The notes: generated by a model not told the origin, from the letters alone. Shown: positions 6,962 to 16,094, numbered from the stretch's first letter. The stretch is 64,000 nt of DNA from Devosia subaequoris (GCF_014197055.1 NZ_JACIEW010000001.1:62001-126000); one strand, 5' to 3'. Translations and numbers: made by a program.

Positions 6962-9660
6962 TGCTTTCGGCCGACTTCGTCATAATCACCGCAATCGTCT
7001 ATGTGGGGCTGCTGTTCGTCCTGGCCTATTTCGGGGACCGGCACACGCGCGCCAACAAGTCGTCATTCCTGCGCTCGCCTGCTGTCTATACGCTCTCGAT
7101 CTCGGTCTATTGCACGAGTTGGACCTTCTATGGCGCCGTCGGCAATGCCGCGCGCGGGGGGCTCGAGTTCCTGACCATCTATCTGGGGCCCACCATCGTT
7201 TTTGTCGGCTGGTGGTTCATATTGCGCAAGCTGGTCCGGATTGGCCGGATGCAGGCTATTACGTCGATCGCGGATTTATTGTCTTCGCGCTATGGCAAGT
7301 CGAGCCGGCTGGCCGTGCTGGTGACACTGATCGCCGTTATTGGCATCACCCCCTACATCGCCTTGCAGCTCAAGGCGATTACCGCCTCCATCCAGGTGGT
7401 TGCGGAATCGGCTGAGGGCGCGCGGGGCAGTCTTGTCGGCGTTGATGACGGTGCCCTGGCGTTCGGTATTGCTGCGGGCATGGCGCTGTTCACTATTCTG
7501 TTCGGCACGCGCAATGTCGACGCCAAGGAGCAGCACCATGGAGTGGTTGCTGCCATTGCGTTCGAGGCGGTGGTCAAGCTTGCGGCGCTACTGGCGGTCG
7601 GTGTGTTCGTCACCTTCGGTTTGGGTGGGGGCTTCGAATCGATCTATCGCGGCGCGGAGGCGGCAGGCATTGCGATCTATGAAGACGACCCCTTCGGCCC
7701 ACGCTGGGTGGCGATGACGGTGCTGTCGGCCGCTGCGATCATCTGCCTGCCGCGCCAGTTCCAGATCACCGTGGTCGAAAACGCCAACGAGGATCATCTG
7801 CGCGTCGCAGGCTGGGCCTTCCCCGCCTATTTGCTGCTGATGAGCGTCTTCACGTTGCCCATTGCGCTTTACGGCATGACGGTGATGCCGGAAGGTGCCA
7901 ATCCGGACATGTTTGTGCTGACGCTGCCGCTGTCCGAAGGGCAATCTGGCATTGCGTTGCTTGCCTTTATCGGTGGTTTTTCATCCGCTACATCAATGAT
8001 TATCGTGGCCTCGATTGCCTTGTCGATCATGGTGTCGAACCACATCATCATGCCGATCATCCTACGCTCGTCCAATGTCGGGCAGGGCGACGGGCAGGGT
8101 GTTCGGCGCTTGCTGCTATTGAGCCGACGGGTGTCGATCGGAGTGATCCTGACCTTGGGGTTTCTCTACTTTTCGCTGACCGGCGACGATGCTTTGGCGC
8201 CGATCGGGCTCATTTCGTTTGCCGGTGTCGCGCAGTTTCTGCCGGCCATCCTGGCGGGCCTCTACTGGCGCGAAGCGGCGCAGCGCGGGGCGGCGAGCGG
8301 CATTCTGATCGGGTTTGTCGTGTGGGCCTGGACCATGTTCCTGCCCAGTTTCGAAACGGTGCTGCCATGGGTGTCCGATGTCATGGAAAGCGGACCCTGG
8401 AGCATTGGGTTCCTGCGACCGGAGAATCTGTTCGGTCTGGATGGACTCGATCCGCTGGTGCACTCGGTGTTCTGGAGCCTGCTGCTCAACAGCGTTTTTC
8501 TGGTGCTGGGATCGCTAGTGTCCAGCCAATCGGCGCTCGAGCGTATCCAGGCTGCAGCCTTTGTGGATGTGTTCCGCCGCCGTCCTTTCGCCCATCGCGG
8601 TTTCATGCCCGGGTCTGCGACAGCGAATGATCTATATTTTGTTGCCGAGCGGGTGCTGGGCGAAAAACGGGCGGCGACACTGTTCGAGACTGCGGCGCAG
8701 GAGCGTGGTGTCGAACCGGCGATGCTGGAGCCGACGCCGGAGTTTATTTCCAAATTGGAGCGCGAACTGGCTGGATCCATCGGCTCGGCCTCGGCGCATG
8801 TGATGCTGGCAAAAGTGGTGGCCGGCGGCGACGTGTCGCTCGAAGAGATGATGCAGATGGCCGATGAAACCCAGCAGGTCATCGAGTACTCTCAGGAACT
8901 GGAAAGAACTTCGGCGGAGTTGCGGGTCACAGCTCGCAAGCTGGAAGATGCCAATGCGCAACTCCGCGAGCTGGACAGCCAGAAGGACGAGTTTCTTAGC
9001 CAGGTGAGCCACGAGGTGCGGACGCCGATGACCTCGATCCGTTCGTTCTCCGAAATCCTGATGGAGCCCGGGGAACTCAATGACGGACAGCGACAGCGCT
9101 TCATCTCCACGATCCACAATGAGAGCCTGCGCCTGACCAGGCTACTCGATGAAATTCTGGACCTTAGCGCGCTCGAACGGGGAGAACGAAGCTGGCAGAA
9201 TGCGCCGGTAAATGCGGAAGAGGCTCTGGATCGTGCCGTCGCGGTCTGCGACGCGTTGCTGCGGCAGAAGGGCATGCGCGTGGAGTTTGGCGAGCGGGCG
9301 CATACCACCATGGTCGACGGGGACAGCGACCGTCTCTGTCAGGTGTTCATCAACCTGATTTCCAATGCAGTTAAATACAATGATGCCGACCATCCCATGG
9401 TTCGCGTGAGTTCAACTGTGCGTGCGGGGCAGTTCGTGGTTGATGTGGCAGATAACGGTCCGGGAATCTCCAAGACCGATCGAAAGCTCATCTTCGAGAA
9501 ATTCTGGCGCGGCGTTGAAGGCGGCGGGGATCAGGGCGGTGCGGGCCTCGGCCTGGCGATCAGCAGGCAGATCGTAGCCAGGATGAATGGCACGCTGGAA
9601 CTGGTGCCCGGGCCCTTGCCAGGGGCGTGTTTCCGAGTGCGGTTGCCGGTGATCAAATAG
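6961..9660 (+). CDS. SLC5 (sodium:solute symporter)-STAC-histidine kinase fusion (CrbS/CbrA type)
   Basis: 899-residue sensor kinase. Residues about 1-525 form a 12-13-helix sodium:solute symporter module. A region near 560-655 fits the STAC linker described for SLC5-coupled kinases, followed by a coiled coil (about 640-675). HisKA has phosphoacceptor His684 (SQVSHEVRTP). The ATPase part has an N box (about 797-807), a DNGPGIS motif (about 831) and a glycine-rich GGAGLGLAIS. ATG 6961 has AAGGGGA upstream. Relatives CrbS and CbrA couple solute transport to control of acetyl-CoA synthetase or carbon-nitrogen balance; the solute here is unknown. Receiver and ScfR-type genes upstream suggest a small-carboxylate signal (inference). 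Confidence 0.9.
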   Translation: MLSADFVIITAIVYVGLLFVLAYFGDRHTRANKSSFLRSPAVYTLSISVYCTSWTFYGAVGNAARGGLEFLTIYLGPTIVFVGWWFILRKLVRIGRMQAITSIADLLSSRYGKSSRLAVLVTLIAVIGITPYIALQLKAITASIQVVAESAEGARGSLVGVDDGALAFGIAAGMALFTILFGTRNVDAKEQHHGVVAAIAFEAVVKLAALLAVGVFVTFGLGGGFESIYRGAEAAGIAIYEDDPFGPRWVAMTVLSAAAIICLPRQFQITVVENANEDHLRVAGWAFPAYLLLMSVFTLPIALYGMTVMPEGANPDMFVLTLPLSEGQSGIALLAFIGGFSSATSMIIVASIALSIMVSNHIIMPIILRSSNVGQGDGQGVRRLLLLSRRVSIGVILTLGFLYFSLTGDDALAPIGLISFAGVAQFLPAILAGLYWREAAQRGAASGILIGFVVWAWTMFLPSFETVLPWVSDVMESGPWSIGFLRPENLFGLDGLDPLVHSVFWSLLLNSVFLVLGSLVSSQSALERIQAAAFVDVFRRRPFAHRGFMPGSATANDLYFVAERVLGEKRAATLFETAAQERGVEPAMLEPTPEFISKLERELAGSIGSASAHVMLAKVVAGGDVSLEEMMQMADETQQVIEYSQELERTSAELRVTARKLEDANAQLRELDSQKDEFLSQVSHEVRTPMTSIRSFSEILMEPGELNDGQRQRFISTIHNESLRLTRLLDEILDLSALERGERSWQNAPVNAEEALDRAVAVCDALLRQKGMRVEFGERAHTTMVDGDSDRLCQVFINLISNAVKYNDADHPMVRVSSTVRAGQFVVDVADNGPGISKTDRKLIFEKFWRGVEGGGDQGGAGLGLAISRQIVARMNGTLELVPGPLPGACFRVRLPVIK

Positions 9661-9664
9661 GGGT

Positions 9665-10477
9665 TCAGCCCATTCCTTCGTCCGGGATGTTGAGCAAGTG
9701 ACCGCATGCCTTGCAGTGAACAGCATCGGGCTCATGGCGATGCAAGCCGCATTGGGGACAAGGGAAACTCACCTTGGCGGGGCGAAAAATGAGCTGGGCG
9801 AGCCGGACGAACAGCGAAATACCGACGATCATCACCACCACCGAGACGAGCTTGCCGAAAGTGCCGGGCAGGACGATGTCGCCAAAGCCGGTGGTGGTCA
9901 TGGTGGCGACCGTGAAATAGAGCGCGTCGACATAGCCGGCAATGCCGGAATCGCGCCGGGCAAAGGCGGTATAGACGAAGCCGGTGACGACGAAGATGAA
10001 GACCAGCAGGTTGATCACCGCCTGCATGGTGTCGCGATATTCGCCCAAACCCCGTTTTTCGAGCGGCCGCCAGACCATTCTGGAGCGCGACAAGGTCCAG
10101 AGCCGCAGGATGCGCAGGAAGCCCAGATTGAACAGCCAGGTGGGTGCGAGAAGCGTGATCAGGATGAAGATATCGATGATCACCGGCAATTGCCGCACCC
10201 AGCGTAGGGGATGGGTGGCGGCCAGGCCGCGCGCGATCAGGTCGATGGCGAGGATCGCGGCTATCGAATAGTCGATCCAGAGGAAGGTTTCGGTTTCGCG
10301 AAGCAATGGCGTGGCGATGAAAAAGGCAATGATTGCCAGATCGACCAAGAGGATAACGGTCTGGAATCGCAAGGCCTTTGCCGACTGCCCGTGGTAAAGC
10401 AGCCGCAATCTGGAGCGGAGCCTTTCAAACCCTGATTGGTTGGCATCTTCTGCGGGGGATCGTTCTGAGGAGGCCAC
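9665..10477 (-). CDS. Voltage-gated-type potassium channel with C-terminal zinc ribbon
   Basis: 270-residue six-helix ion channel. The S4-like helix (122-137) carries regularly spaced arginines. The pore loop has a variant filter TTTGFGD (194-200) where the classical sequence is TVGYGD. Uncommonly, a four-cysteine zinc ribbon ends the protein (C240, C243, C255, C258). The start is a GTG at 10477; no strong ribosome site is visible. The gene converges on the SLC5-kinase gene, with a four-base gap between stops. K+ selectivity is inferred from the filter. Confidence 0.85.
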   Translation of the reverse strand: MASSERSPAEDANQSGFERLRSRLRLLYHGQSAKALRFQTVILLVDLAIIAFFIATPLLRETETFLWIDYSIAAILAIDLIARGLAATHPLRWVRQLPVIIDIFILITLLAPTWLFNLGFLRILRLWTLSRSRMVWRPLEKRGLGEYRDTMQAVINLLVFIFVVTGFVYTAFARRDSGIAGYVDALYFTVATMTTTGFGDIVLPGTFGKLVSVVVMIVGISLFVRLAQLIFRPAKVSFPCPQCGLHRHEPDAVHCKACGHLLNIPDEGMG

Positions 10478-10572
10478 TCTGGCTCACTTCTTGTCGGCCG
10501 GTCGGGCGGACACCAAAGGATGTTTTGCCCTACAGTTCAAGTGGCTGGCGTTTGCCCGGTGCAGGTTGCGCG

Positions 10573-11325
10573 TCAACAATTTTTCGGATCAATGCATGGC
10601 TGATTTTGGACCGGGGCCCTGTGACCATTTGCTCCGTCCACCAGCGAGTCAGACGCGGATTGCGGTGGTGGCGCCAGGCATGCCTGGCCACCGGAAACCC
10701 GGAAGGGAGGCAAAAAGATCGATTGGATATTGGACAGCGGGAAATTTGGCACCACGCGATCACGCTCGTCATCTCGCCAGGTGAGGAGACTGGCGTTGCC
10801 ACCAGCCACGGCGCCTATGTCGCAGCGATTGGCGAGGTTGACACAATCAGAACCACGGCAAACGGTCAGAGCGCCCTCATAGAGCAGAATAAAGCTTTGG
10901 CCGCCTCCTACCGTCAAATCGAACTCGGTGCCCCGGACAGCGATGGAGGCTGTGGGTGTGTCGATGGAATAGGCCGCCTTTGGGCTATTGCCGGAAATGA
11001 AGCGGAATGTGCCGGCCAGGGCGTTGACTGCGAATTTGTCGGCGCCCGATCCGGCCAGCAGATAGGTTTCGATTTCAAGGGTGCTGCCGGGCCCGACCAC
11101 CAGCCGGGTCTGGTCATCGAATAACAATTGGACATTGCCTCGGGGACCGGTGACGATGGTCTCGCCCACTGTTACATCGGCGCCGATGACGAGAACGCGC
11201 TCGTTCGAAGCGGCGCGCGCCAAGGCGTCGGGCTTTACGCCAACGGCGGTGCCCTCGGCGGCAGCAAGTGCCGTCCCGGTCAGGCAGAGCGAAGAAATTG
11301 CAATATATGCAGCAAGTCTGTTCAT
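10573..11325 (-). CDS. Exported FecR-domain protein
   Basis: 250-residue protein with a Sec signal peptide (MNRLAAYIAISSLCLTGTALA) and a FecR-type domain (about residues 35-140: VGETIVTGPRGNVQLLFDD, then IAVRGTEFDLTV). FecR domains typically sense or scaffold in the periplasm. Here there is no adjacent sigma factor, anti-sigma helix or TonB receptor, so it is a stand-alone version. Four cysteines in the C-terminal third could form disulfides. ATG 11325 is preferred over 11337 because it has GGAT at suitable spacing and directly opens the signal peptide. Specific function unknown. Confidence 0.75.
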   Translation of the reverse strand: MNRLAAYIAISSLCLTGTALAAAEGTAVGVKPDALARAASNERVLVIGADVTVGETIVTGPRGNVQLLFDDQTRLVVGPGSTLEIETYLLAGSGADKFAVNALAGTFRFISGNSPKAAYSIDTPTASIAVRGTEFDLTVGGGQSFILLYEGALTVCRGSDCVNLANRCDIGAVAGGNASLLTWRDDERDRVVPNFPLSNIQSIFLPPFRVSGGQACLAPPPQSASDSLVDGANGHRAPVQNQPCIDPKNC

Positions 11326-11534
11326 GGTCGTATCCATTCAACTTTGCCGCTGAACGGGACATGAACCGTCCAGACCTCAGGAACATCTTAGCAGACGGGA
11401 GGAAATGGCGGAACGGGCAGGATCAACGCCGGCTGATTCACGCAGGATTTGCGCGATTGGTTGCCGCAGGCAGCGCAGCGCGCTATGTGCAGAACAAACA
11501 AGGACCGGCACCAGGCCGGGCAAAAGGGATCCCC

Positions 11535-12278
11535 ATGAAGCTTGCCTTCGTCATTCCCGCCTATAATGAAGAGGCGCTGATCGGCAAATGTCTTGAATCG
11601 GTGCTGGCGGAAATAAAGCGCTCCGGCGCCAATGCCGACGTGATCGTCGTCAACAATGCTTCGACCGACAGGACTGGCGAAATCGCGCGCAGCTTTACAG
11701 GCGTGCGGGTCGTCGACGAGCCCAAAAAAGGGTTGGTGAATGCGCGTGACGCCGGCTTTGCGGCGAGCGAAGGCTATGAGCTGGTCGCCAATATCGATAG
11801 CGACACCATTGTGCCCGAGGGGTGGCTCGATGTGGTGCTGCGCGAGTTCGCCAAGGATCGCGGGCTGGTCTGCCTTTCCGGCCCCTATGTCTATTATGAC
11901 ATGGCCATGCACAATCGTTTCCTGATCAGCATGTTCTATGGTCTGACTTACCTGATCTACATTCTCAACCGCTTCATCCTGCGGGTCGGATCGGTGGTGC
12001 AGGGCGGCAATTTCGTGTTCAAGCGCGCGGCCTGGGAGGCCGTTGGCGGCTACGATCGCAGCATCGATTTCTTCGGCGAGGATACCGATGTTGCAGTGCG
12101 CCTTTCCAAGGTTGGCGGGGTCAAATGGACCTACGCGCTTAAAATGAAGACTTCCGGCAGGCGGCTGGAGAAGGAAGGCGTGTTCCGTACAGCGGGCACC
12201 TATACGCTGAACTTTTTCTGGGTGACCTTCAAGGGGAAGCCAATGACCAAGGACTATACGGATATTCGGCCGCAATAG
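11535..12278 (+). CDS. Family 2 glycosyltransferase
   Basis: 247-residue GT-A fold glycosyltransferase. N-terminal VIPAYNEEALIGKCL is the nucleotide-sugar binding strand, NIDSDT (86-91) carries the DxD-type metal site, and FGEDTDVAVR near 173 supplies the catalytic acidic residue. The middle helix MFYGLTYLIYILNRF is hydrophobic and may associate with the membrane. The frame is open upstream to 11268, but homology starts at ATG 11535. It stands alone, divergent from the FecR gene, so donor and acceptor cannot be predicted. Cell-surface polysaccharide or glycolipid synthesis is the usual role. Confidence 0.85.
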   Translation: MKLAFVIPAYNEEALIGKCLESVLAEIKRSGANADVIVVNNASTDRTGEIARSFTGVRVVDEPKKGLVNARDAGFAASEGYELVANIDSDTIVPEGWLDVVLREFAKDRGLVCLSGPYVYYDMAMHNRFLISMFYGLTYLIYILNRFILRVGSVVQGGNFVFKRAAWEAVGGYDRSIDFFGEDTDVAVRLSKVGGVKWTYALKMKTSGRRLEKEGVFRTAGTYTLNFFWVTFKGKPMTKDYTDIRPQ

Positions 12279-12372
12279 GTTGAACACCACGCCAAGTGTC
12301 GATGGCTGGCGCTGAACGCGCAATGCGTTAAACTCCGAACAGCCACATGACGTGGCCGGAGTCGCCCGGCCG

Positions 12373-14355
12373 ATGAGTATATCGTCCCAGCTTCCGCCCA
12401 TCCCGCTGGCCATGGCCGGTGCCAGTCTGCGCGCCCTGGCTCAGGCCGCCGGGCAGACCGTGGAAGTTCGCGTGCTGTCTCAGACCGGCAAAGGTGCGAC
12501 CCAGGTGCAGATCGGGCGGCAGGTCTTGAGCCTCAACCTGCCGCAAAGTCATCCGGTCGGGGCAACGCTGACACTTGCGGTGCAGCAGACTGACGGCCAT
12601 TTGCAACTAACGCTCGAAGGCGTGCGCCTACCGGCTGGCGGCACGGCGCCGATATCCGGTGCGGGGCAGAATGCACCGGCAACACAGGTCCAACTCTCTG
12701 CAAGTGCACGGTCTGAGGGGCAGATCGAATTGAATCCCGCGACGAGGCCTTCCCGGCCGGGGGCGGTGCCTGCTGCAGCGAGCAATGGGGGCACGCCTGC
12801 TGCGCCGCTATCTTCACAGGTTCCTGCGCCTGCCATGGCGCCGCTGGCGCCATATGGGACAGGTGCAGTTCCGCAAGCCAGTCCCGCCAGCACTGCGCCC
12901 GTGACGTCAGTGGTCATTAGTGAGGCATCTGCTCCGGCCCCAACCGCTGCGCCGCCGCCGGGCGCAACCGCAACGCCGCAGGCGGTGACCGCAGCATCAA
13001 GCTCCGGGCCGGTTGATGCCGCAAATGGACCGCCAACGCAGATGGCACGTACCAATCCAACGTCTCTGCTGACGGGTAATATTGGGCTAGAGGCGGCAGC
13101 AGCGGGTCTTCGTGCGTCTGTGCAGCCTGCCGCTACGCCATTGTCCACATCGAGCGTTCCGGGTGCTTTTCCACCCTCTACAACGGCCCCAGCAGCGTCT
13201 GGGGCGGGGCCAGTGCCGCGTACTGAGATTCCCTACGCAGTGGCGGCGCCGGTAAGCGCATCGGGGCGGCCAGTGGTGGGTGTGGTGGGATCCGCGAGCA
13301 CTGGCTTGCCGCCGGTGGGGCAGGCGGTTTCATCGAGCATTGTGGGGCAGCATGCGCCGCCGCCCAATACGGCCGGTGTGCCTGCCGCTCAGGCGAACCA
13401 GGCGCGTCCAGTTCCGTTGCAGCCACAATCCCCGGTACCGACGAGTGCGCAGGCTGCGCTGGCGCAGATGGTGCAGCAGGCTCTGCCGCGACAGGATAGC
13501 GTGGTTGGGCTGACAACGGCCCTGACAGCTGCCCAAGGCAAGTTTGCGCTGCCTGAGCCAGTTGCCAAGGCCGCCCAGCAAGTGTTGGCAGCGCGAGTTT
13601 CGCTGGATGGCGGGCAAGCCAGCGGTGCCGTGCTCAAAGCTGCTGTGCTGAAGTCGGGGGTATTTCAAGAGGCCTTGCTGGCGGCGGGACAAGGCACCCA
13701 GGCAGCGGGCGATGCCAAATCGGCTCTGCTGGGCTTGCGGCAGAGCTTGGGCGCCTGGTTGGGGCAGCAGGCGCCAGTAGCGCAGGTTGCGGGTGTGGCG
13801 CCGCCACTGCGTGGACTGCCGCCGCGCGCAAGAGCAGGTGACGTCGGAACGCCGAACTTGCCTGATGACGTGCTGGAAGCAGGCAGGATGCTGCTGGAGC
13901 GGACCGAAGCGGCTCTATCGCGGGTGCGGCTGCACCAGAACGCCTCACTGCCCGACCAGAACGCGGCGCGCCAGGACACCCAATGGAGCCTGGACCTTCC
14001 GGTGGTGGTGGCGGGCCAGCAGCATTTGCTGCAGATGCAGATACACAAGGATCCCGAAGGCGCCGATGAGCGGGCCGAGGATCGCGGCTGGCAGATCCGG
14101 TTCGCCATCAACCTGTCCGACGATGGTGAAATCGGCGCGCAGATTTCGCTTCGAGGCGGAAGTGCGGGGGTGCTGCTTTGGGCGGAGCGGCCTGAAACGA
14201 GTGCTGCACTGTCGGCGGATGTCGAAGCCCTCAAGGAAGATCTTGCCGCGATCGGACTGAGACCGGGTGCGGTGGTGATACGGACCGGTGCGCCAGCAAC
14301 CCCCGCCCGGCCCGCGCCGTCTGCGTCCGGGCAGCATCTGGATGCCACACGATGA
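12373..14355 (+). CDS. FliK-like hook-length/secretion-switch domain protein
   Basis: 660 residues. The first 50-90 form a compact segment, residues about 95-420 are an Ala/Pro/Ser/Thr-rich low-complexity linker, and residues about 537-636 resemble the Flg_hook (FliK C-terminal) domain (QWSLDLPVVV, LQMQIHKD, WQIRFAINL). FliK measures hook length and flips the export switch by touching FlhB. The next gene, overlapping by four bases, encodes an FlhB-C-terminal-like protein. The pair matches the ylqG-ylqH arrangement of Bacillus, outside any flagellar cluster. Start: ATG 12373 or GTG 12352; neither is decisive. Confidence 0.7.
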   Translation: MSISSQLPPIPLAMAGASLRALAQAAGQTVEVRVLSQTGKGATQVQIGRQVLSLNLPQSHPVGATLTLAVQQTDGHLQLTLEGVRLPAGGTAPISGAGQNAPATQVQLSASARSEGQIELNPATRPSRPGAVPAAASNGGTPAAPLSSQVPAPAMAPLAPYGTGAVPQASPASTAPVTSVVISEASAPAPTAAPPPGATATPQAVTAASSSGPVDAANGPPTQMARTNPTSLLTGNIGLEAAAAGLRASVQPAATPLSTSSVPGAFPPSTTAPAASGAGPVPRTEIPYAVAAPVSASGRPVVGVVGSASTGLPPVGQAVSSSIVGQHAPPPNTAGVPAAQANQARPVPLQPQSPVPTSAQAALAQMVQQALPRQDSVVGLTTALTAAQGKFALPEPVAKAAQQVLAARVSLDGGQASGAVLKAAVLKSGVFQEALLAAGQGTQAAGDAKSALLGLRQSLGAWLGQQAPVAQVAGVAPPLRGLPPRARAGDVGTPNLPDDVLEAGRMLLERTEAALSRVRLHQNASLPDQNAARQDTQWSLDLPVVVAGQQHLLQMQIHKDPEGADERAEDRGWQIRFAINLSDDGEIGAQISLRGGSAGVLLWAERPETSAALSADVEALKEDLAAIGLRPGAVVIRTGAPATPARPAPSASGQHLDATR

Positions 14356-14624
14356 GCGCTGACGAACCCCTAAATCGAGCGCTTGCCGTAGCGCTGCATT
14401 ATGAGGAAGGTTCACAGGAGGCGCCGCGCGTCGTTGCCAAGGGGCGCGGGCTGGTGGCCGAAAAGATCGTTGCATTGGCCGGGGAGAACGGGGTGGTGAT
14501 TGAGGCCAATCCGGTTCTTGCCGAGGCGCTGAGCGGGGTGGAGCTGGACGAAAGCATTCCGATCGAACTCTATGACGCAATGGCCGTGGTGATCGGCTAT
14601 GTGCTTCGCCAGACCCGGCGGTGA
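14352..14624 (+). CDS. FlhB C-terminal-domain-like protein (YlqH/FhlB type)
   Basis: 90-residue soluble protein corresponding to the cytoplasmic C-terminal domain of FlhB without membrane helices: the ALAVALHYEEGSQEAPRVVA start, KGRGLVAEKI, and an IPIELYDAMAVVIGYV end. The NPTH autocleavage motif of FlhB is absent; the equivalent place reads ENGVVIEANP. Its ATG overlaps the stop of the FliK-like gene (ATGA), so they are co-translated. It could bind the FliK-like partner or compete at the export gate; the actual role is unknown. Confidence 0.8.
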   Translation: MSADEPLNRALAVALHYEEGSQEAPRVVAKGRGLVAEKIVALAGENGVVIEANPVLAEALSGVELDESIPIELYDAMAVVIGYVLRQTRR

Positions 14625-14681
14625 CCTTGCGGGAGCAAGGCGGGGTTCCCATGTCTGAGACCGAGATGATGGGAGAACGCT

Positions 14682-15203
14682 ATGCTGCGAGACGAAGACC
14701 AACACGCCATTGAGGATTTGTTTGAGCGCCTGCGCAGAGTGGAGCGCAATAGCGGTCCGCGCGATCGGGATGCCGAAGCCCTGATCTCGCAGCGAATGTC
14801 CGAGCATCCGGCGGCGGCCTATTACATGGCACAGACGATAATCGTGCAGGAAGCGGCCTTGCGGGACCAGCAGACCAGGATCGAAGCCCTTGAAGCGGAT
14901 GCCAAACGCCGTCCATCAGGATTCCTGGACAGTATTTTCGGTGATGATCCTGAAGAGCGAAGGTCTCCGCCAGCGACGGGCCAGCGGCAAGGCGGGCCAT
15001 GGGACCGGCCTGCCTCAGGCGGGTTTCTGGCTGGCGCCGCGCAGACCGCGCTGGGCGTGACCGGTGGCATGCTGCTGGGCTCGGCGATAGCCGGCATGTT
15101 CAGCGATCCAGCTCAGGCAGCGGCCCCTGAAGAGCCCCCGGCCGATGAGGGATTTGAGGGTGGGGATGATTGGGGCGGGTTCGATATTGGCGGCGATTTC
15201 TAG
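14682..15203 (+). CDS. DUF2076 family protein
   Basis: 173 residues. The N-terminal helical part (residues 1-70: DEDQHAIEDLFERLRRVE, then YYMAQTIIVQEAALRDQQ) is the hallmark of DUF2076. A Pro/Gly-rich linker follows, then a short Gly/Ala-rich hydrophobic stretch (about 112-135) and an acidic Asp/Gly/Trp C-terminus. The start at 14682 is preceded by a GGGAGA box. Function is not established for this family; membrane or envelope association is suggested by the hydrophobic stretch. Confidence 0.8.
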   Translation: MLRDEDQHAIEDLFERLRRVERNSGPRDRDAEALISQRMSEHPAAAYYMAQTIIVQEAALRDQQTRIEALEADAKRRPSGFLDSIFGDDPEERRSPPATGQRQGGPWDRPASGGFLAGAAQTALGVTGGMLLGSAIAGMFSDPAQAAAPEEPPADEGFEGGDDWGGFDIGGDF

Positions 15204-15206
15204 GCG

Positions 15207-15680
15207 CTAGCGCACGCGGCGCTTTTCATAGAACTCATTGCCGCCAGCTTCGAGGACATAGAACATATTGTTGTATGGGAAGCGCAGGCCTGCGGTGTGG
15301 AAATGCTGCGCGGCCTGAACGCCCGGATGTCGGGCGCCGGACAGCACTTGATCGGCGACCCGGGACGCAAGCACTGCACCGCTGTCGGTCATCGGCCTGG
15401 TGAGAACTCCTTGGGCGAACTGGTTCTTCTGGCCCACTACGCCGCAGACCGATTTGGGATAGCGAGGATCATTCAGGCGATTCATCACCACTGTGCCCAC
15501 GGCCAGCATGCCTTCGGCGCTGGATCGGTTGGATTCGAAATACATGGCGCGCATCATGCATTCCTTTTCGCTCAGTCGCCCCATGCCCAAGTTCATCCCG
15601 GCAATACCACAGCCCGCGAGGCTAGCAAGGGCCACAGCGGCCACGATCGCGCGCAGCATAGCATTATTGAACTGGCGCAT
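15207..15680 (-). CDS. Lipoprotein cell-wall hydrolase (SleB/Hydrolase_2 family)
   Basis: 157 residues. A lipoprotein signal peptide ends in LAGC, so Cys24 would be lipidated and the enzyme anchored in the envelope. The mature part has the Hydrolase_2 pattern: MRAMYFESNRSSAEGMLAVG with the candidate catalytic Glu in YFES, then VVMNRLNDPRYP and an AAQHFHTAG stretch. Relatives cleave peptidoglycan (SleB/CwlJ group). ATG 15680 with GGAG seven bases upstream is chosen over the upstream start at 15713. It converges on the DUF2076 gene. Confidence 0.85.
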   Translation of the reverse strand: MRQFNNAMLRAIVAAVALASLAGCGIAGMNLGMGRLSEKECMMRAMYFESNRSSAEGMLAVGTVVMNRLNDPRYPKSVCGVVGQKNQFAQGVLTRPMTDSGAVLASRVADQVLSGARHPGVQAAQHFHTAGLRFPYNNMFYVLEAGGNEFYEKRRVR

Positions 15681-15773
15681 TGGGGCGCTCCGGGATCGTG
15701 GCGAAAGTGGCATGTGACCCGAGAGTGCGTGCGCAGGCTTAAAGAAGTACTGAGCGGGACAGTTAACCAGCGC

Positions 15774-16094
15774 TTAGCGTCGGTTGAGCAATCGCATGAG
15801 CAGCAAGGCCGTCCCCGCCAGAGCAATGGCCGGTACCGGATCGCGACGAATCATACCGGCACCCTTCCGCGCCTCCTGGCCGGCCAGTTGAGCAAGCTCA
15901 CTGGTTTGGGTGGCGACAGCCGAGCCAATATCGTGCAACTGGTTGCCCCAATGGTTCGCAGCCTGTCCGGTCTGCCGTGACAGCGATTGTCTGATACCAT
16001 GGACGTCGCGTCGCATAGCGTGCAATTGGGCTTCCAGGCTATGCGGATCGTGCCGCTGGAGGCCAAGTTGCGTCAGCAAAGTATTGAGGGACAT
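15774..16094 (-). CDS. Small membrane-anchored protein (DUF883/ElaB-like architecture), predicted EcfG-controlled
   Basis: 106 residues: an amphipathic, coiled-coil-prone N-terminal part (residues 15-75, rich in Gln, His, Arg) and a single C-terminal membrane helix (about 86-102, PAIALAGTALLLMRLL) ending in NRR. This tail-anchored layout resembles DUF883/ElaB/YqjD proteins, some of which are stress-induced inner-membrane proteins; the sequence match is weak by eye. A near-perfect EcfG promoter lies 24 bases upstream of the ATG (16118-16143), suggesting the general stress regulon. Confidence 0.7.
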   Translation of the reverse strand: MSLNTLLTQLGLQRHDPHSLEAQLHAMRRDVHGIRQSLSRQTGQAANHWGNQLHDIGSAVATQTSELAQLAGQEARKGAGMIRRDPVPAIALAGTALLLMRLLNRR

